Shown here: in pieces, positions 28,944 through 38,146 of the stretch
How the letters are laid out: each line of letters starts with the position of its first letter
Numbering within the stretch: position 1 is the stretch's first letter
Assembly: GCA_964555645.1 (NCBI GenBank)
Contig: CAZKTA010000001.1
Span: 62,001 to 126,000, forward strand
Length of the DNA: 64,000 nucleotides
Direction: 5' to 3'
DNA from: DTLC01 sp964555645
Lineage (GTDB): Bacteria; Verrucomicrobiota; Verrucomicrobiia; Limisphaerales; DTLC01
Notes under the pieces: model-generated
What the model was told of the DNA's origin: nothing
Database searches by the model: none
The model's input: the letters and a program-made list of their open reading frames with translations, nothing else
Program-made: the position numbers and the translations under genes

Positions 28944-30311
28944 TCAGTTAACGATAGCCTGTGCACCTTTGGGCGGGGCCATATCTGCGTGTTCGGTTTG
29001 TCTGTTTAGTTTTTGTTGGCGCTGTGTGTACAGCAAGATGCCTTTGAGCAGGTCAATTGCACGGTCGAGTTGCAAATCGCGCGTGGCCACGACACGCGCG
29101 CGCTCTTTTTCGTCAAGTGTCTCGATGCCGCCGGGGGTGCGTTTCAACATGATATTGCGCTCGTCGTCCTCGCTCATAGGGACGATGATATCCGGGGTAA
29201 TACCTTGTGCATGGATAGCCTTATGACTTGGGGTATAGTAGATTGCCGTGGTCAATTTCAACGCCGAACCATCCGGCAACGGCAGGATGCTTTGGACGGA
29301 GCCTTTGCCAAAAGTTTTCTCACCCAGCACAATTGCGCGTTTGAGGTCTTGGAGACAGCCGGCTACGATCTCAGACGCACTTGCACTGCCCAGGTTCACA
29401 AGCACGACCATTGGCATAGGTGTACCATCTTTGTAAGTTAGGATGTCGCCGCTGCCACGCGCTTTACGTACGGTGGTTTGTTCTGGCGCACGGCCTTTGG
29501 TACTGACGACCGGTTTACCGCGGGCCAGGAATTTCGAGCACACGTCAACGGCTTGATCAAGTAGTCCGCCGGGGTTCCATCGCAAATCGAGTATTAGTGC
29601 CTGCATGCCCTGCGCCTTGAGTTTTTTAATGGCTGACTCAAGCTCGGCGCCGGTGCGTTCGCCGAACTGAACGATTCGAATGTAGCCAATTTTATCTTGG
29701 CCGAGCGGAAACTCGCGTTTGCCGTTAATGTCTTTGACAAGGTCAATGTTGATCACAGCGCGGGTCAAGCGCAGTTCCTTGACCATGCCGGTTGACGGAC
29801 GCTGGATTTTAATTGTGACATCTGTGCCCGGCTGGCCGCGCAGGTTGCGCACAGCTTCCTGGAGCGACATTTTTTCGGTGCTTTTGCCGTCGATCTCCAA
29901 AATTCGGTCCCCAGCCAGGATCCCAGCTCGAAAGCCAGGGGTATCTTCCATTGGTGCAACCACCGTCAGGAAATTTTCACGTATCGAGACCACTATGCCA
30001 AGCCCGCCGAAACTACCCTGGGTATCTTCCTGCAAATCTTTGTATTCGGCAACTTCGAGGAATTCGCTGTGCGGATCAAGTGCCTGAACCATGCCTTTGA
30101 GCGCTTTACGGACCAGCTCGTCGTAAGTAAGCTTCTCACCGTCAACGTGGTCCCTGCGGACTTTTTCGAGCACAACAGCAAACATCTCAAGACTTGGATA
30201 AGCCGATTCCTTTTCAGCGCGCTCGGCTGCAGCCAGGTAAATCCGCGCCCCGACAGCCAGGTTCACACATAAGGCAATCGCTACAAGGCCGAATATAAAT
30301 CGTCGTTTCAT
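28944..30311 (-). CDS. ctpA: S41 carboxyl-terminal processing protease
   Basis: 455 residues with an N-terminal signal/anchor (RRFIFGLVAIALCVNLAVGARIYLAAA), so it is periplasmic or membrane-anchored. A PDZ domain spans roughly 95-185 (FGGLGIVVSIRENFLTVVAPMEDTPGFRAGILAGDRILEIDG). The protease core has GYIRIVQF, ILDLRWNPGGLLDQAV, the catalytic Ser in NLGSASASEIVAG and the catalytic Lys in GEKTFGKGSVQ. It cuts C-terminal tails of envelope proteins. The C-terminus is charged (QRQQKLNRQTEHAD). It faces away from yajC, so 30312-30472 is a divergent promoter region. Confidence 0.97.
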   Translation of the reverse strand: MKRRFIFGLVAIALCVNLAVGARIYLAAAERAEKESAYPSLEMFAVVLEKVRRDHVDGEKLTYDELVRKALKGMVQALDPHSEFLEVAEYKDLQEDTQGSFGGLGIVVSIRENFLTVVAPMEDTPGFRAGILAGDRILEIDGKSTEKMSLQEAVRNLRGQPGTDVTIKIQRPSTGMVKELRLTRAVINIDLVKDINGKREFPLGQDKIGYIRIVQFGERTGAELESAIKKLKAQGMQALILDLRWNPGGLLDQAVDVCSKFLARGKPVVSTKGRAPEQTTVRKARGSGDILTYKDGTPMPMVVLVNLGSASASEIVAGCLQDLKRAIVLGEKTFGKGSVQSILPLPDGSALKLTTAIYYTPSHKAIHAQGITPDIIVPMSEDDERNIMLKRTPGGIETLDEKERARVVATRDLQLDRAIDLLKGILLYTQRQQKLNRQTEHADMAPPKGAQAIVN

Positions 30312-30472
30312 ACTGCGTTGTGCGTTTGAACAGCTTCAAAGTAGGTCGGCAGGACCAGCTTTGCAAGGCCTGCATTTGCCGTATGTTGACCGAAGCAGGT
30401 TTTTGCGGAGTGCATCTAACAGCTTGCCAAAAACCGGCCAAGGTTTAGATTCGGTGTCTGTTTTTCGTGAGC

Positions 30473-30826
30473 ATGTTAAAACAGTTCAGCTTTGCGAGCG
30501 TGTTTTTTGGTTTAGGACCGGCACCTACAGGTGACCAAGGTGCAGGTGCGCCATGGTACCTGCAGCTTGTGCCGTTTGTCTTAATGATGATCGTGCTTTA
30601 CGTGATGCTGCTGCGGCCGCAGCAAATAAAGGCCAAACAGCACGCAAAGCTGCTTAAGTCGCTCAGGCCAAAAGACAAAGTTATTACATCCAGTGGCATA
30701 ATAGGCGAAATTATCACTGTCAAAGAACGCACCGTGACCGTGCGCTCCGGCGACACAAAGCTCGAGATGCTTAAATCTGCTGTTGTCGAGATCACCGAAC
30801 GCAGCAGCGAACAAAACGCACCTTAA
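30473..30826 (+). CDS. yajC: Preprotein translocase subunit YajC
   Basis: 117 residues from ATG 30473; GTG 30467 is an in-frame alternative. It has a single transmembrane helix, LQLVPFVLMMIVLYVMLLRPQQ, followed by the typical LRPQQIKAKQHAKLLKSLRPKD and the small KVITSSGIIGEIITVKERTVTVRSGD beta domain. YajC associates with SecD-SecF and SecYEG. It is immediately upstream of secDF (9-base gap), the usual operon order. Confidence 0.95.
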   Translation: MLKQFSFASVFFGLGPAPTGDQGAGAPWYLQLVPFVLMMIVLYVMLLRPQQIKAKQHAKLLKSLRPKDKVITSSGIIGEIITVKERTVTVRSGDTKLEMLKSAVVEITERSSEQNAP

Positions 30827-30835
30827 CTTCACGCG

Positions 30836-33595
30836 ATGGGCAGAAAAAATCTCTGGAGGATTATCGTTATTCTGGTTGTCGGCTGGTCTATATACGCATT
30901 GTACCCGCCGAAAGGCCGTGATGTTGCAACCGAGTTTCAGCGGCGCGCGCTTAGACGCGACGTTGCGTACTCGAACATTGTATATGAGCTAAGGCAATTG
31001 CAGGCACGCAATCCAGCTCGTGCATTTGGCAATCTGCTTGAGGCAATTGGCACAAACGATATCACGCGGTATTTCCCGTTCTGGCCCGAGGCACAGAAAC
31101 AACCTGACCCAACCCGGTACATCCTGCACCGGCTACAGCGTGAAGGCGCAGGCAAAATCAGGCTCGGCTTAGACCTGCAGGGCGGCGTCTCGTTCCTTGT
31201 GCAGATGCAGTACGAGGTGAACCCCGAGCATTTGTTGGACACGTTCGTTCATGAGGCGAAAAACACAGACGCCGACTTCACGAACATTGTTGAGACCGTT
31301 CAACAGGTCATCAAAGAAAACCCCACTATTCAAATCGGGCAGCTTTTGGACATTTTGGCGACCAATAACGTTGGCCGGTATTTCGAAGCTGCACCAAGTG
31401 GGGGCGAGACAAACCGCGCCCGAGCGGTAGTACAGTGGGTTTACCAACGTGCGCTCGAGACCTCGCGCAGAGAAGCTGCGCTTGCACAGGCTGTCGAGGT
31501 TTTACGCAGGCGCGTTGACAGGTTCGGTGTGGCCGAGCCGATTATTCAGCCTGCCGGCGCCGACAGGATCTTGATCCAATTGCCCGGCTTATCTGAGGCC
31601 GATAAAGAAAGCGCAATGCGTCAAATCCAGCGGGCTGCGTTCCTTGAGTTCAGGCTCGTACACGAGCAGAGCGACGAGCTGGTCATGCGCGGCGAGCGCG
31701 CGCCCGGATACGAATTTCTGCCGCACCCGCATGAGAGTGTTGTTGGGGGGCAACGGGTCACGGTGCCGGGTTATCTTGTGCAGAAAAAACCCGCGTATGG
31801 CATGACGGGCAAATACGTTAAGAATGCTTTTCCCACCCGCGACCCGTACACCGGCGGGTTACAAATTGCGTTCAACCTAACGTCCGAAGGAGCAAAAATC
31901 TTCGGTAGGCTTACCGAGGCAAACGTCGGCCGGCAACTTGCGATTGTGCTTGACGGCGTGTTGTATTCAGCGCCGGTGATTAAGACAGCGATTCTGGGTG
32001 GTAGCGGCGTTATCGAGGGGAACTTCGACCTGGCTGAGGCACAGGAGCTTGCGAATGTCCTCCAGAACCCGCTCGAAGCACCGGTTAAGATAATCGAATC
32101 GCGCGAGGTTGACCCCTCGCTTGGCAAGGACACGATCCAGAGCGGCATTCGTGCAACAATCATAGGGGCAATAGCAGTTGCGTTGTTCATGCTCGGGTAT
32201 TACCTGCTGGCGGGTCTAGTGGCCAATGTAGCGCTTGTGTTCAACGTGCTGATCATTCTGGGCGTGATGTGCTACATCCGTGCTACGTTTACCTTGCCTG
32301 GCATAGCCGGTATTGTGCTCACGATCGGCATGGCCGTGGACGCAAACGTGCTCATTTTCGAGCGGATTCGCGAGGAGCTTGCAGCGGGCAAATCGTTGCG
32401 CGGCGCAATCACTGCGGGTTATAAGAAGGCGTTTTGGACGATCTTCGACACAAACCTGACCACGCTTATTGCGTCGGTGGTCTTGATTATTTTCGGCACC
32501 GGACCTGTGAAAGGATTCGGCACAACACTGAGCATCGGAATAGCAGCGAGCTTGTTTACCGCGCTAATTGTGACACGGCTGATCTTCGAGTTTTTGCTGG
32601 ACAAAAACCTGCTCAAATCACTGCCGATGCTCAGGTTGATTGGCGGTACAAACATTGATTTTCTGCGTTGGGCAGTGCCGGCATTTGTAGCATCTTGGGC
32701 GTTAATTTTGGTTGGCAACGGGTACGGAATCTTTGTGCGGGGGCACAAGGTGCTTGGCCCGGATTTTGCGGGTGGAATCCAGCAAACCTATCTTTTCAGC
32801 ACACCGCAGGCTGGCAGCGCAGACAAGCTACGCGAAGACGTGCGCAAGGCACTTGCGCCGTTGGGCTTAGGCGAGGTCACGCCCGTGGTACAACGCAATC
32901 TTGCTACGGGGGTCGAAACGCTCCGGCTCGTGTTGCCATACAAAGAAGGCATTTCTGAGCTGGTTGCAAATACACTTCATGAAAAGCTGCCGCAGTACCA
33001 ACTCAGCCCGCCATCGGTTGACACCGTTGGACCTGTTGTTGGGAAGGAAATTACGCGCACGGCGATCATCGCTACTCTCATTGCCATGTTTGGTATTTTA
33101 GTTTACGTGGCTTTCAGGTACGAGTTTTCGTTTGCTGTCGGTGCGGTTGTTGCTCTTGTCCACGACATACTGATGACGATGGGCTGGTTTTTCCTCACCG
33201 GCCGCGAGCTAAGCGCGCCGATTGTGGCTGCGGTGCTTACTATAATCGGGTTTTCAATCAATGACACTATTGTGGTCTTCGACCGGATTCGTGAGGACCT
33301 GAAGCTCGGCGTCCGCGGCAGCTTCAGGGATATAATCAACCAGGCGCTCAACCAATGTTTGAGCCGCACGATCATCACTTCACTCACGGTGTTTCTGGCC
33401 ACATTGTCGCTGTACCTTTTCGGTGGGGGTGTGATCAACGACTTTGCCTTTACGTTCCTTGTGGGCATTTTGACCGGCACGTACTCAAGCATTTACATTG
33501 CCAGCGCGCTTGTATTGTGGTGGCACAAGGGCGAACGGCCCGCACTCGGCTCGCAGGTTGCTATTCAACCCGTTCCAGAGACTGCAAGGGTGTAG
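30836..33595 (+). CDS. secDF: Fused protein translocase subunits SecD-SecF
   Basis: 919 residues. SecDF uses the proton gradient to pull exported proteins across the membrane. The SecD half (about 1-600) has a first membrane helix at 8-22, RLGLDLQGGVSFLVQM near 109-124, LNLTSEGAK-type FNLTSEGAKIFGRLTEANVG, and TM4-6 with GMAVDANVLIFERIREEL. The SecF half (about 600-919) starts NIDFLRWAVPAF and has GPDFAGG, ISFSIND-type GFSINDTIVVFDRIREDLKLG and SRTIITSLTVFLATLSLYLFGG. The periplasmic P1 part has a gap-free internal duplication: residues 47-80 and 150-183 share an NIV…NP…LL…TN…RYF pattern. The fused form is common in Bacteroidetes, Planctomycetes and Verrucomicrobia. Confidence 0.97.
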   Translation: MGRKNLWRIIVILVVGWSIYALYPPKGRDVATEFQRRALRRDVAYSNIVYELRQLQARNPARAFGNLLEAIGTNDITRYFPFWPEAQKQPDPTRYILHRLQREGAGKIRLGLDLQGGVSFLVQMQYEVNPEHLLDTFVHEAKNTDADFTNIVETVQQVIKENPTIQIGQLLDILATNNVGRYFEAAPSGGETNRARAVVQWVYQRALETSRREAALAQAVEVLRRRVDRFGVAEPIIQPAGADRILIQLPGLSEADKESAMRQIQRAAFLEFRLVHEQSDELVMRGERAPGYEFLPHPHESVVGGQRVTVPGYLVQKKPAYGMTGKYVKNAFPTRDPYTGGLQIAFNLTSEGAKIFGRLTEANVGRQLAIVLDGVLYSAPVIKTAILGGSGVIEGNFDLAEAQELANVLQNPLEAPVKIIESREVDPSLGKDTIQSGIRATIIGAIAVALFMLGYYLLAGLVANVALVFNVLIILGVMCYIRATFTLPGIAGIVLTIGMAVDANVLIFERIREELAAGKSLRGAITAGYKKAFWTIFDTNLTTLIASVVLIIFGTGPVKGFGTTLSIGIAASLFTALIVTRLIFEFLLDKNLLKSLPMLRLIGGTNIDFLRWAVPAFVASWALILVGNGYGIFVRGHKVLGPDFAGGIQQTYLFSTPQAGSADKLREDVRKALAPLGLGEVTPVVQRNLATGVETLRLVLPYKEGISELVANTLHEKLPQYQLSPPSVDTVGPVVGKEITRTAIIATLIAMFGILVYVAFRYEFSFAVGAVVALVHDILMTMGWFFLTGRELSAPIVAAVLTIIGFSINDTIVVFDRIREDLKLGVRGSFRDIINQALNQCLSRTIITSLTVFLATLSLYLFGGGVINDFAFTFLVGILTGTYSSIYIASALVLWWHKGERPALGSQVAIQPVPETARV

Positions 33596-33907
33596 CGGGC
33601 GGCAACATGCACGCTCGACCCGATCAACATAACCGGTTGACATTGGGCTGGTTTGTTGCTGTGCACAGTCGTCTTGCTTGTGCTCAAGCTGGGCATGCCC
33701 CACAGACATACGCGCCTCGTCAACTTCGAGGCGGCAGCAGATTGGCTGGTCCTGTGGTTCACGCTTTCGCTTTGTTTTGGTTAGGTCGTGGTGGCCAACG
33801 TTGTATCGGGCTGGACAAAACAAGAAACCCTAGAGTTTGTCACCGGCTCGGCGTGCAAAGTCAGCTTGGCTGAAACCCCGGCCTCGGCCTGAGCGTACAT
33901 TTTGCAG
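33596..33907. other. Gene-free gap before exoD
   Basis: No gene was recognised. A perfect hairpin GCCTCG-TCAACTT-CGAGGC lies at 33714-33732 without a T tract. A TTGACA at about 33641 has no convincing -10 at the proper distance. Confidence 0.3.
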
Positions 33908-34552
33908 ATGCAACAGCCGCTGTCGCAAAGCCTAGTCGAGCTGCTGAAGCAAAACTCAGCGTCCGGTTCATTGACTCTTAACATGCTATTAGAGCGTACG
34001 CACGGCCGCGGCCTTTACCTTGTGATGGTCGTTTTGTGTTTGCCATTTGTAGTGCCGCTGTCGGTGCCCGGGCTCAGCACCGCGGTGGGTCTTACAATCA
34101 TGGTTGTGGCAATGCGACAAGCTCTTGGCAAGCGGCCGCGCCTACCCAAGGTGCTCGGAGAACGCCCGGTGCCGGACCGGTTCAAAAGCCGAGCTTTGTC
34201 TGGCAGTGCCAAGTTGCTTTCCAAACTCGAAAAACTTGTCCGACCACGCCGTACGCATTGGCTTGCCTGGCCGGCTGCAAGACTTGCGAACGGACTTTTG
34301 ATAGCATTCATGGCGGTTCTGCTTGCATTGCCGTTGCCGTCACCCCCGTTCTTCTTTACGAATTCGCTGCCGAGTTACGCGATTATTTTGATTGCGCTGA
34401 GCATGATGGAACAGGACGGGCTATTGATCTGGCTCGGGTACGCCGCAGCAGCGTGCACGTGCGTGTATTTTGCGTTTTGGGGTGATTTGATCGCAAACCA
34501 TCTTGTCCGGTGGATAGGCATGTTGATTGCGCTTTTGCGTTGGATGCAATGA
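33908..34552 (+). CDS. ExoD family membrane protein
   Basis: 214 residues from ATG 33908; TTG 33902 is in frame. ExoD proteins are integral membrane proteins first linked to exopolysaccharide synthesis and alkali tolerance in rhizobia, with biochemical role unknown. Visible are the amphipathic N-terminus, LTLNMLLERTHGRGLYLVMVVLCLPFVVPLSVPGLST, the RQALGKRPRLPKVLGERP loop, and later helices with LPLPSPPFFFTNSLPSYAIILIALSMMEQDGLLI. The stop overlaps the recJ start (ATGA, 34549-34552), so the two are probably co-translated. Confidence 0.93.
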   Translation: MQQPLSQSLVELLKQNSASGSLTLNMLLERTHGRGLYLVMVVLCLPFVVPLSVPGLSTAVGLTIMVVAMRQALGKRPRLPKVLGERPVPDRFKSRALSGSAKLLSKLEKLVRPRRTHWLAWPAARLANGLLIAFMAVLLALPLPSPPFFFTNSLPSYAIILIALSMMEQDGLLIWLGYAAAACTCVYFAFWGDLIANHLVRWIGMLIALLRWMQ

Positions 34553-36321
34553 AATGCCGCTGGTCAGTCGCGCATGCGCAACCGTTGCTTGCACAACGGC
34601 TGGCCAGGCAGTTGGGCATTAGCACGCTGTTGGCGCAGTGCATGCTCAACCGCGGTCTGACCGATGCTGAATCAATCCAAAAATTCCTCGAGCCGCGTCT
34701 TGCACATTTGTCCGACCCGTTCAGCCTCCCGAATATGCATGCGGCAGTCGAGCGGTTGTTTGATGCGCTGAAGAAACACGAGCCAGTTGTTGTCTTTGGC
34801 GATTATGACGTTGACGGTGTTACGTCAACAGCATTGCTTGTGGAGTTGTTCAAGTGTGTGGGTTTAAAGGTTGATTTTTACCTCCCCAAAAGACTGGACG
34901 AAGGCTACGGCCTGAGCCAAAGAGCAGTTGCCAATTGTCTGGAGCATTTCCCAACTAAACTGTTGATTGCGGTTGATTGCGGTTCAACGGCAATCGAGAC
35001 TGTCCAGTGGCTGCGTCAGCGTGGTATTGACGTGATTATACTCGACCATCATCAACTGGCGTCACCGCCCCCGCGTGCAACTGCACTGGTGAACCCGCAA
35101 TTGGCTTCTGCAACATCAGATGCTGAGTTGCATGCTGGACATGCGTGTAAATCAGCCAAGGTTCAGCCAGGAAATTTGACTGAGCTGTGTTCGGTTGGAC
35201 TCGCGTTCAAACTTGCACATGCTGTTGTCAAGCATGGCCGCTCTGTGGGGTTTAAGCCAGCAGCACAGTTTGATGTGCGCAGGTTGCTCGAACTGGTTGC
35301 ACTGGGCACGATAGCTGACATTGTGCCGCTGACGGGTGAAAACCGGATTTTGGTTTCAGCAGGTCTGGCGCGCTTGAGCACAACCGACCGACCCGGCCTA
35401 GTTGCGCTCAAGACAGTTTCTCGTTGCCCGGCTACAGTTGGCCCGTATGAAGTTGGTTTTCAACTTGCACCCCGATTAAATGCCGCGGGCAGGCTCGAGA
35501 CGGCCGAACAGGCACTGCGACTCTTGTTAACAACCGACACCGCCGAAGCAGACTTGCTTGCACGTGCACTGGACGCGTTCAACCGTGAAAGACAAAAAAT
35601 CGAGCAGACAATAACCGACGAAATTGTTAACGCGGTTCAAGCCGGCTTCGACCCCGACATAGATTATGTGATTGTCGAGGGACGTGAAGGTTGGCACATG
35701 GGTGTGATTGGGATTGTTGCATCGCGCCTTGTGCAACAGTTCCATCGCCCTGCCGTGGTCGTTGGTGGTCAAGGCACCCGGTTGCGTGGTTCTGGCCGGA
35801 GCATCGAGGGGTTCGATCTAGCGGCAGCATTACGGCAATGCAGCCACCTGCTGCTTGACCACGGCGGACACGCAATGGCTGCCGGCTTGACAATTAGACC
35901 TGAAAACATCCCAGCGCTCAGACGGCAGCTCAATGAAATTGCGCGTAAATCGCTCAGGCCAGAAATGCTGCAACCGTGCTTGTGCATTGATGCCGAGGTG
36001 ACTTTGGGCGAGCTGAACATCGGGCGCGTGCGTGAGTTGGACCGACTCAAGCCGTTTGGTCTTGGCAACCCACCTGTGCGATTCATGGCACGTAGACTGA
36101 CACACCACCGGCCTTTGCGACGCATCGGGCCAGACTGCCAACACGTCAAAATGTGGGTAACGGACGGCACCACAACGCGCCAGACGCTTTGGTGGGGTGC
36201 AGGCAATGAACTATTGCCAACGGGTAGATTTGATCTTGCGTTTACACCTGTGATTCATGAATTCGGCGAGCGCATGACGGTTCAATTGCGTGTATTGGAC
36301 TGGCGGCCTGCAGTGGACTAA
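34549..36321 (+). CDS. recJ: Single-stranded-DNA-specific exonuclease RecJ
   Basis: 590 residues from ATG 34549, overlapping the exoD stop; a GTG at 34510 is also in frame. A 5'-3' ssDNA exonuclease for recombination and mismatch repair. DHH-family motifs: VVVFGDYDVDGVTSTALLVEL (I), LLIAVDCGS (II), VIILDHHQL (III), ALVNPQ, and GTIADIVPL. The DHHA1 domain holds GHAMAAGLTI with the GGH motif. The C-terminal OB-like part has RLKPFGLGNPPVRF. A short insertion rich in Ala/His/Lys follows NPQLASATSDAE (about 200-215), just before the LCSVGLAFKL block. Confidence 0.97.
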   Translation: MKCRWSVAHAQPLLAQRLARQLGISTLLAQCMLNRGLTDAESIQKFLEPRLAHLSDPFSLPNMHAAVERLFDALKKHEPVVVFGDYDVDGVTSTALLVELFKCVGLKVDFYLPKRLDEGYGLSQRAVANCLEHFPTKLLIAVDCGSTAIETVQWLRQRGIDVIILDHHQLASPPPRATALVNPQLASATSDAELHAGHACKSAKVQPGNLTELCSVGLAFKLAHAVVKHGRSVGFKPAAQFDVRRLLELVALGTIADIVPLTGENRILVSAGLARLSTTDRPGLVALKTVSRCPATVGPYEVGFQLAPRLNAAGRLETAEQALRLLLTTDTAEADLLARALDAFNRERQKIEQTITDEIVNAVQAGFDPDIDYVIVEGREGWHMGVIGIVASRLVQQFHRPAVVVGGQGTRLRGSGRSIEGFDLAAALRQCSHLLLDHGGHAMAAGLTIRPENIPALRRQLNEIARKSLRPEMLQPCLCIDAEVTLGELNIGRVRELDRLKPFGLGNPPVRFMARRLTHHRPLRRIGPDCQHVKMWVTDGTTTRQTLWWGAGNELLPTGRFDLAFTPVIHEFGERMTVQLRVLDWRPAVD

Positions 36322-36708
36322 TCGGGACCTGGGTCACTGCCGACGCCGGTAAGTCCAGTCTTCGATGGCTGGAACCAAGCGCCAAGCTACGACTGGTGTT
36401 GCACGTGCCAAACACAGATGGCTGACTGTAATATGGCTTCCTAACTCACCGAGGATTTAATTGTACCACCAGCGTTTGCACGCGGGTATCTATTGACGCC
36501 AAAAAGGTTAGCGCCGATACCTTGTCAAGTTTTTGTGCAGATTCGGTTTGCTTTTTTTGTGCAAGTGGCCATCATCAACCGCACACAGAGCCAATTGGAC
36601 TTTTCGAGATGCGGTAAATCTTCAAGTGACCCTGTTCAGTGAAGGTTTGAAACCCGGCGGTCGGGAACGGTCTCACGAGATGGCCGATAGCTCTGCGGCA
36701 AAGTTATC
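36322..36708. other. Gene-free gap before the RRM gene
   Basis: This 387-base upstream region has no gene. A possible promoter has TTGACG (36493-36498), 17 bases, then GATACC (36516-36521), a weak -10. If used, the RRM mRNA would have a leader of about 185 bases, not unusual for cold-inducible RNA-binding protein genes. No riboswitch was recognised. Confidence 0.3.
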
Positions 36709-37014
36709 ATGCAAAACAGACTGTATGTTGGCGGGCTTGCTCCAGATGTCACCGAAACAGACCTGCAAGCTTTGTTCTCACAGCACGGCGGCGTGACTGA
36801 AGCCAACATTGTGCTTGATCGGTTCACGCATAAATCGCGTGGGTTCGGCTTCGTTACGATGGCAAACGACGAAGCCGCGCAAACCGCAATTCAAAAGCTA
36901 AACGGCACGAGTTTCAAAGGTCGCACAATTACAGTTAACGTTGCGCGACCGCGCGAGGAACGACACGGGGGCGGCAGGTATCGTGGTGCGCACGGCGGCG
37001 GGCGCATGGGCTGA
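36709..37014 (+). CDS. RNA-binding protein with one RRM domain
   Basis: 101 residues. One RNA-recognition motif: RNP2 is LYVGGL (5-10) and RNP1 is RGFGFVTM (44-51). A short glycine/arginine-rich tail (ARPREERHGGGRYRGAHGGGRMG) follows. This is the small glycine-rich RRM family found in cyanobacteria, Bacteroidetes and Verrucomicrobia, which are typically cold-induced RNA chaperones. The tail may add non-specific RNA binding. Confidence 0.97.
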   Translation: MQNRLYVGGLAPDVTETDLQALFSQHGGVTEANIVLDRFTHKSRGFGFVTMANDEAAQTAIQKLNGTSFKGRTITVNVARPREERHGGGRYRGAHGGGRMG

Positions 37015-37297
37015 GCGCAATCTGTTTCAAGCCCGTTTGCCCGTGGGTTTTCGACTGGGGCAAGTCAGTGTGACTGCCACCGGCGGGTGTAAACCGTCGG
37101 CCTGCAGTCGAACGAGGAGGTGGGTAGCAACATTCCCTGGCCAGAGTCTTTTAGCACGAACCGGAGCATCCTGCAATTGGCCTCGAGCATAGAAAATCTT
37201 CGGGCCTCGCCGGGCTTCAGCCCCGGCACGAACAACATTCAAGCGTTAAGACAGTTGACGACGCTTAGCTGACGCGCCAGCCTAAATACACAACGTT
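37015..37297 (+). other. RRM-deoC gap with a three-way-junction-like structure, a palindrome and a short open frame
   Basis: Near 37051-37112, CGACTG and CAGTCG enclose two hairpins: GGC-a-AGTCA/TGACT-GCC with a GTG loop, and CCGGCGG/CCGTCGG with a GTGTAAA loop. Around 37206 is a GCCGGG/CCCGGC palindrome. Between them a frame is open from about 37120 to a TGA near 37270 (contains IPWPESFSTNRSILQLASS); its GAGGAGG lies too close to the GTG to act as a normal ribosome site. Function not known; it could be a non-coding element or a dispersed repeat. Confidence 0.35.
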
Positions 37298-37987
37298 ATG
37301 AACACAAGCAGTTTATCGGCAGCCGAGCTTGCGCGGTTTATTGATCATACGTTGCTTAAACCGGATGCAACCGCAAAGGACATCGAAAAGTTATGCACTG
37401 AAGCGCGTGAATTTAATTTTTACAGTGTATGCGTTAACGGTTCGCGCGTTGTACAGGCGCGGTATCTACTCGAAGACACGGAAGTGAAAGTGTGTTGTGT
37501 GATTGGTTTTCCACTTGGCGCAGTGGCAGCCGACGTCAAACGATTCGAAACCGAGGCCGCAATTGACGATGGTGCGCATGAGGTGGATGTGGTGTTGAAC
37601 ATCGGAAAATTAAAAGAGGGCGATGACAACTACGTGTTGCGCGAGTTGCGCGATGTTGTCGAAGCTGCCGATGAACACCCCGTGAAGGTTATTCTCGAAA
37701 CGTGTCTGCTCACGCGTGAAGAAAAAATCCGCGCGTGTCACCTGGTGTTGGATTCGGGCGCGGAGTTTGTGAAAACCTCGACTGGATTTGGCGGCGCCGG
37801 CGCCACAATTGAAGACGTTAACCTGTTGCGCGACGTGGTGGGACCGCGGTTCGGCGTCAAAGCTGCAGGCGGGATTCGTGATACACAAACTGCACTGGCG
37901 ATGATTGCCGCAGGCGCAAACCGGCTTGGGACATCCGCAAGTGTGGCAATAATAAAAGGTCTTGTAACGCACTCGGCCGGGTATTGA
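37298..37987 (+). CDS. deoC: Deoxyribose-phosphate aldolase
   Basis: 229 residues. A class I aldolase that splits 2-deoxyribose-5-phosphate into glyceraldehyde-3-phosphate and acetaldehyde in deoxynucleoside salvage. The TIM barrel shows FIDHTLLKPDAT, VCVNGSRV, VIGFPLGA, HEVDVVLNIG with Asp97, VKVILETCLLT, the Schiff-base Lys159 in GAEFVKTSTGF and the helper Lys188 in GVKAAGGIRD. A tRNA-Gly gene on the other strand follows 22 bases downstream. Confidence 0.98.
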   Translation: MNTSSLSAAELARFIDHTLLKPDATAKDIEKLCTEAREFNFYSVCVNGSRVVQARYLLEDTEVKVCCVIGFPLGAVAADVKRFETEAAIDDGAHEVDVVLNIGKLKEGDDNYVLRELRDVVEAADEHPVKVILETCLLTREEKIRACHLVLDSGAEFVKTSTGFGGAGATIEDVNLLRDVVGPRFGVKAAGGIRDTQTALAMIAAGANRLGTSASVAIIKGLVTHSAGY

Positions 37988-38008
37988 AGTCTGGCGTTGA
38001 TTAGTGAC

Positions 38009-38082
38009 TGGAGCGGGTGATGGGAATCGAACCCACGTAGCCAGCTTGGAAGGCTGGAGCTCTACCACTGAGCTACACCCGC
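38009..38082 (-). tRNA. tRNA-Gly (TCC)
   Basis: On the minus strand it begins GCGGGTGTAGCTCAGTGG; the acceptor pairs GCGGGTG with CACCCGC. The anticodon loop CTTCCAA in the CCAGC/GCTGG stem gives TCC. The T loop is TTCGATT. The encoded 3' end is T-CCA at 38012-38009. Confidence 0.97.
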
Positions 38083-38146
38083 AACCCGAAGCATATTATC
38101 CGGTGCACTTGCAATGTCAACCGCCGCAAGTATATCCTTCGAGCCG

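Noticed and set aside
33641..33670. Promoter with TTGACA in front of exoD
   Set aside because: No acceptable -10 element at 16-18 bases spacing.
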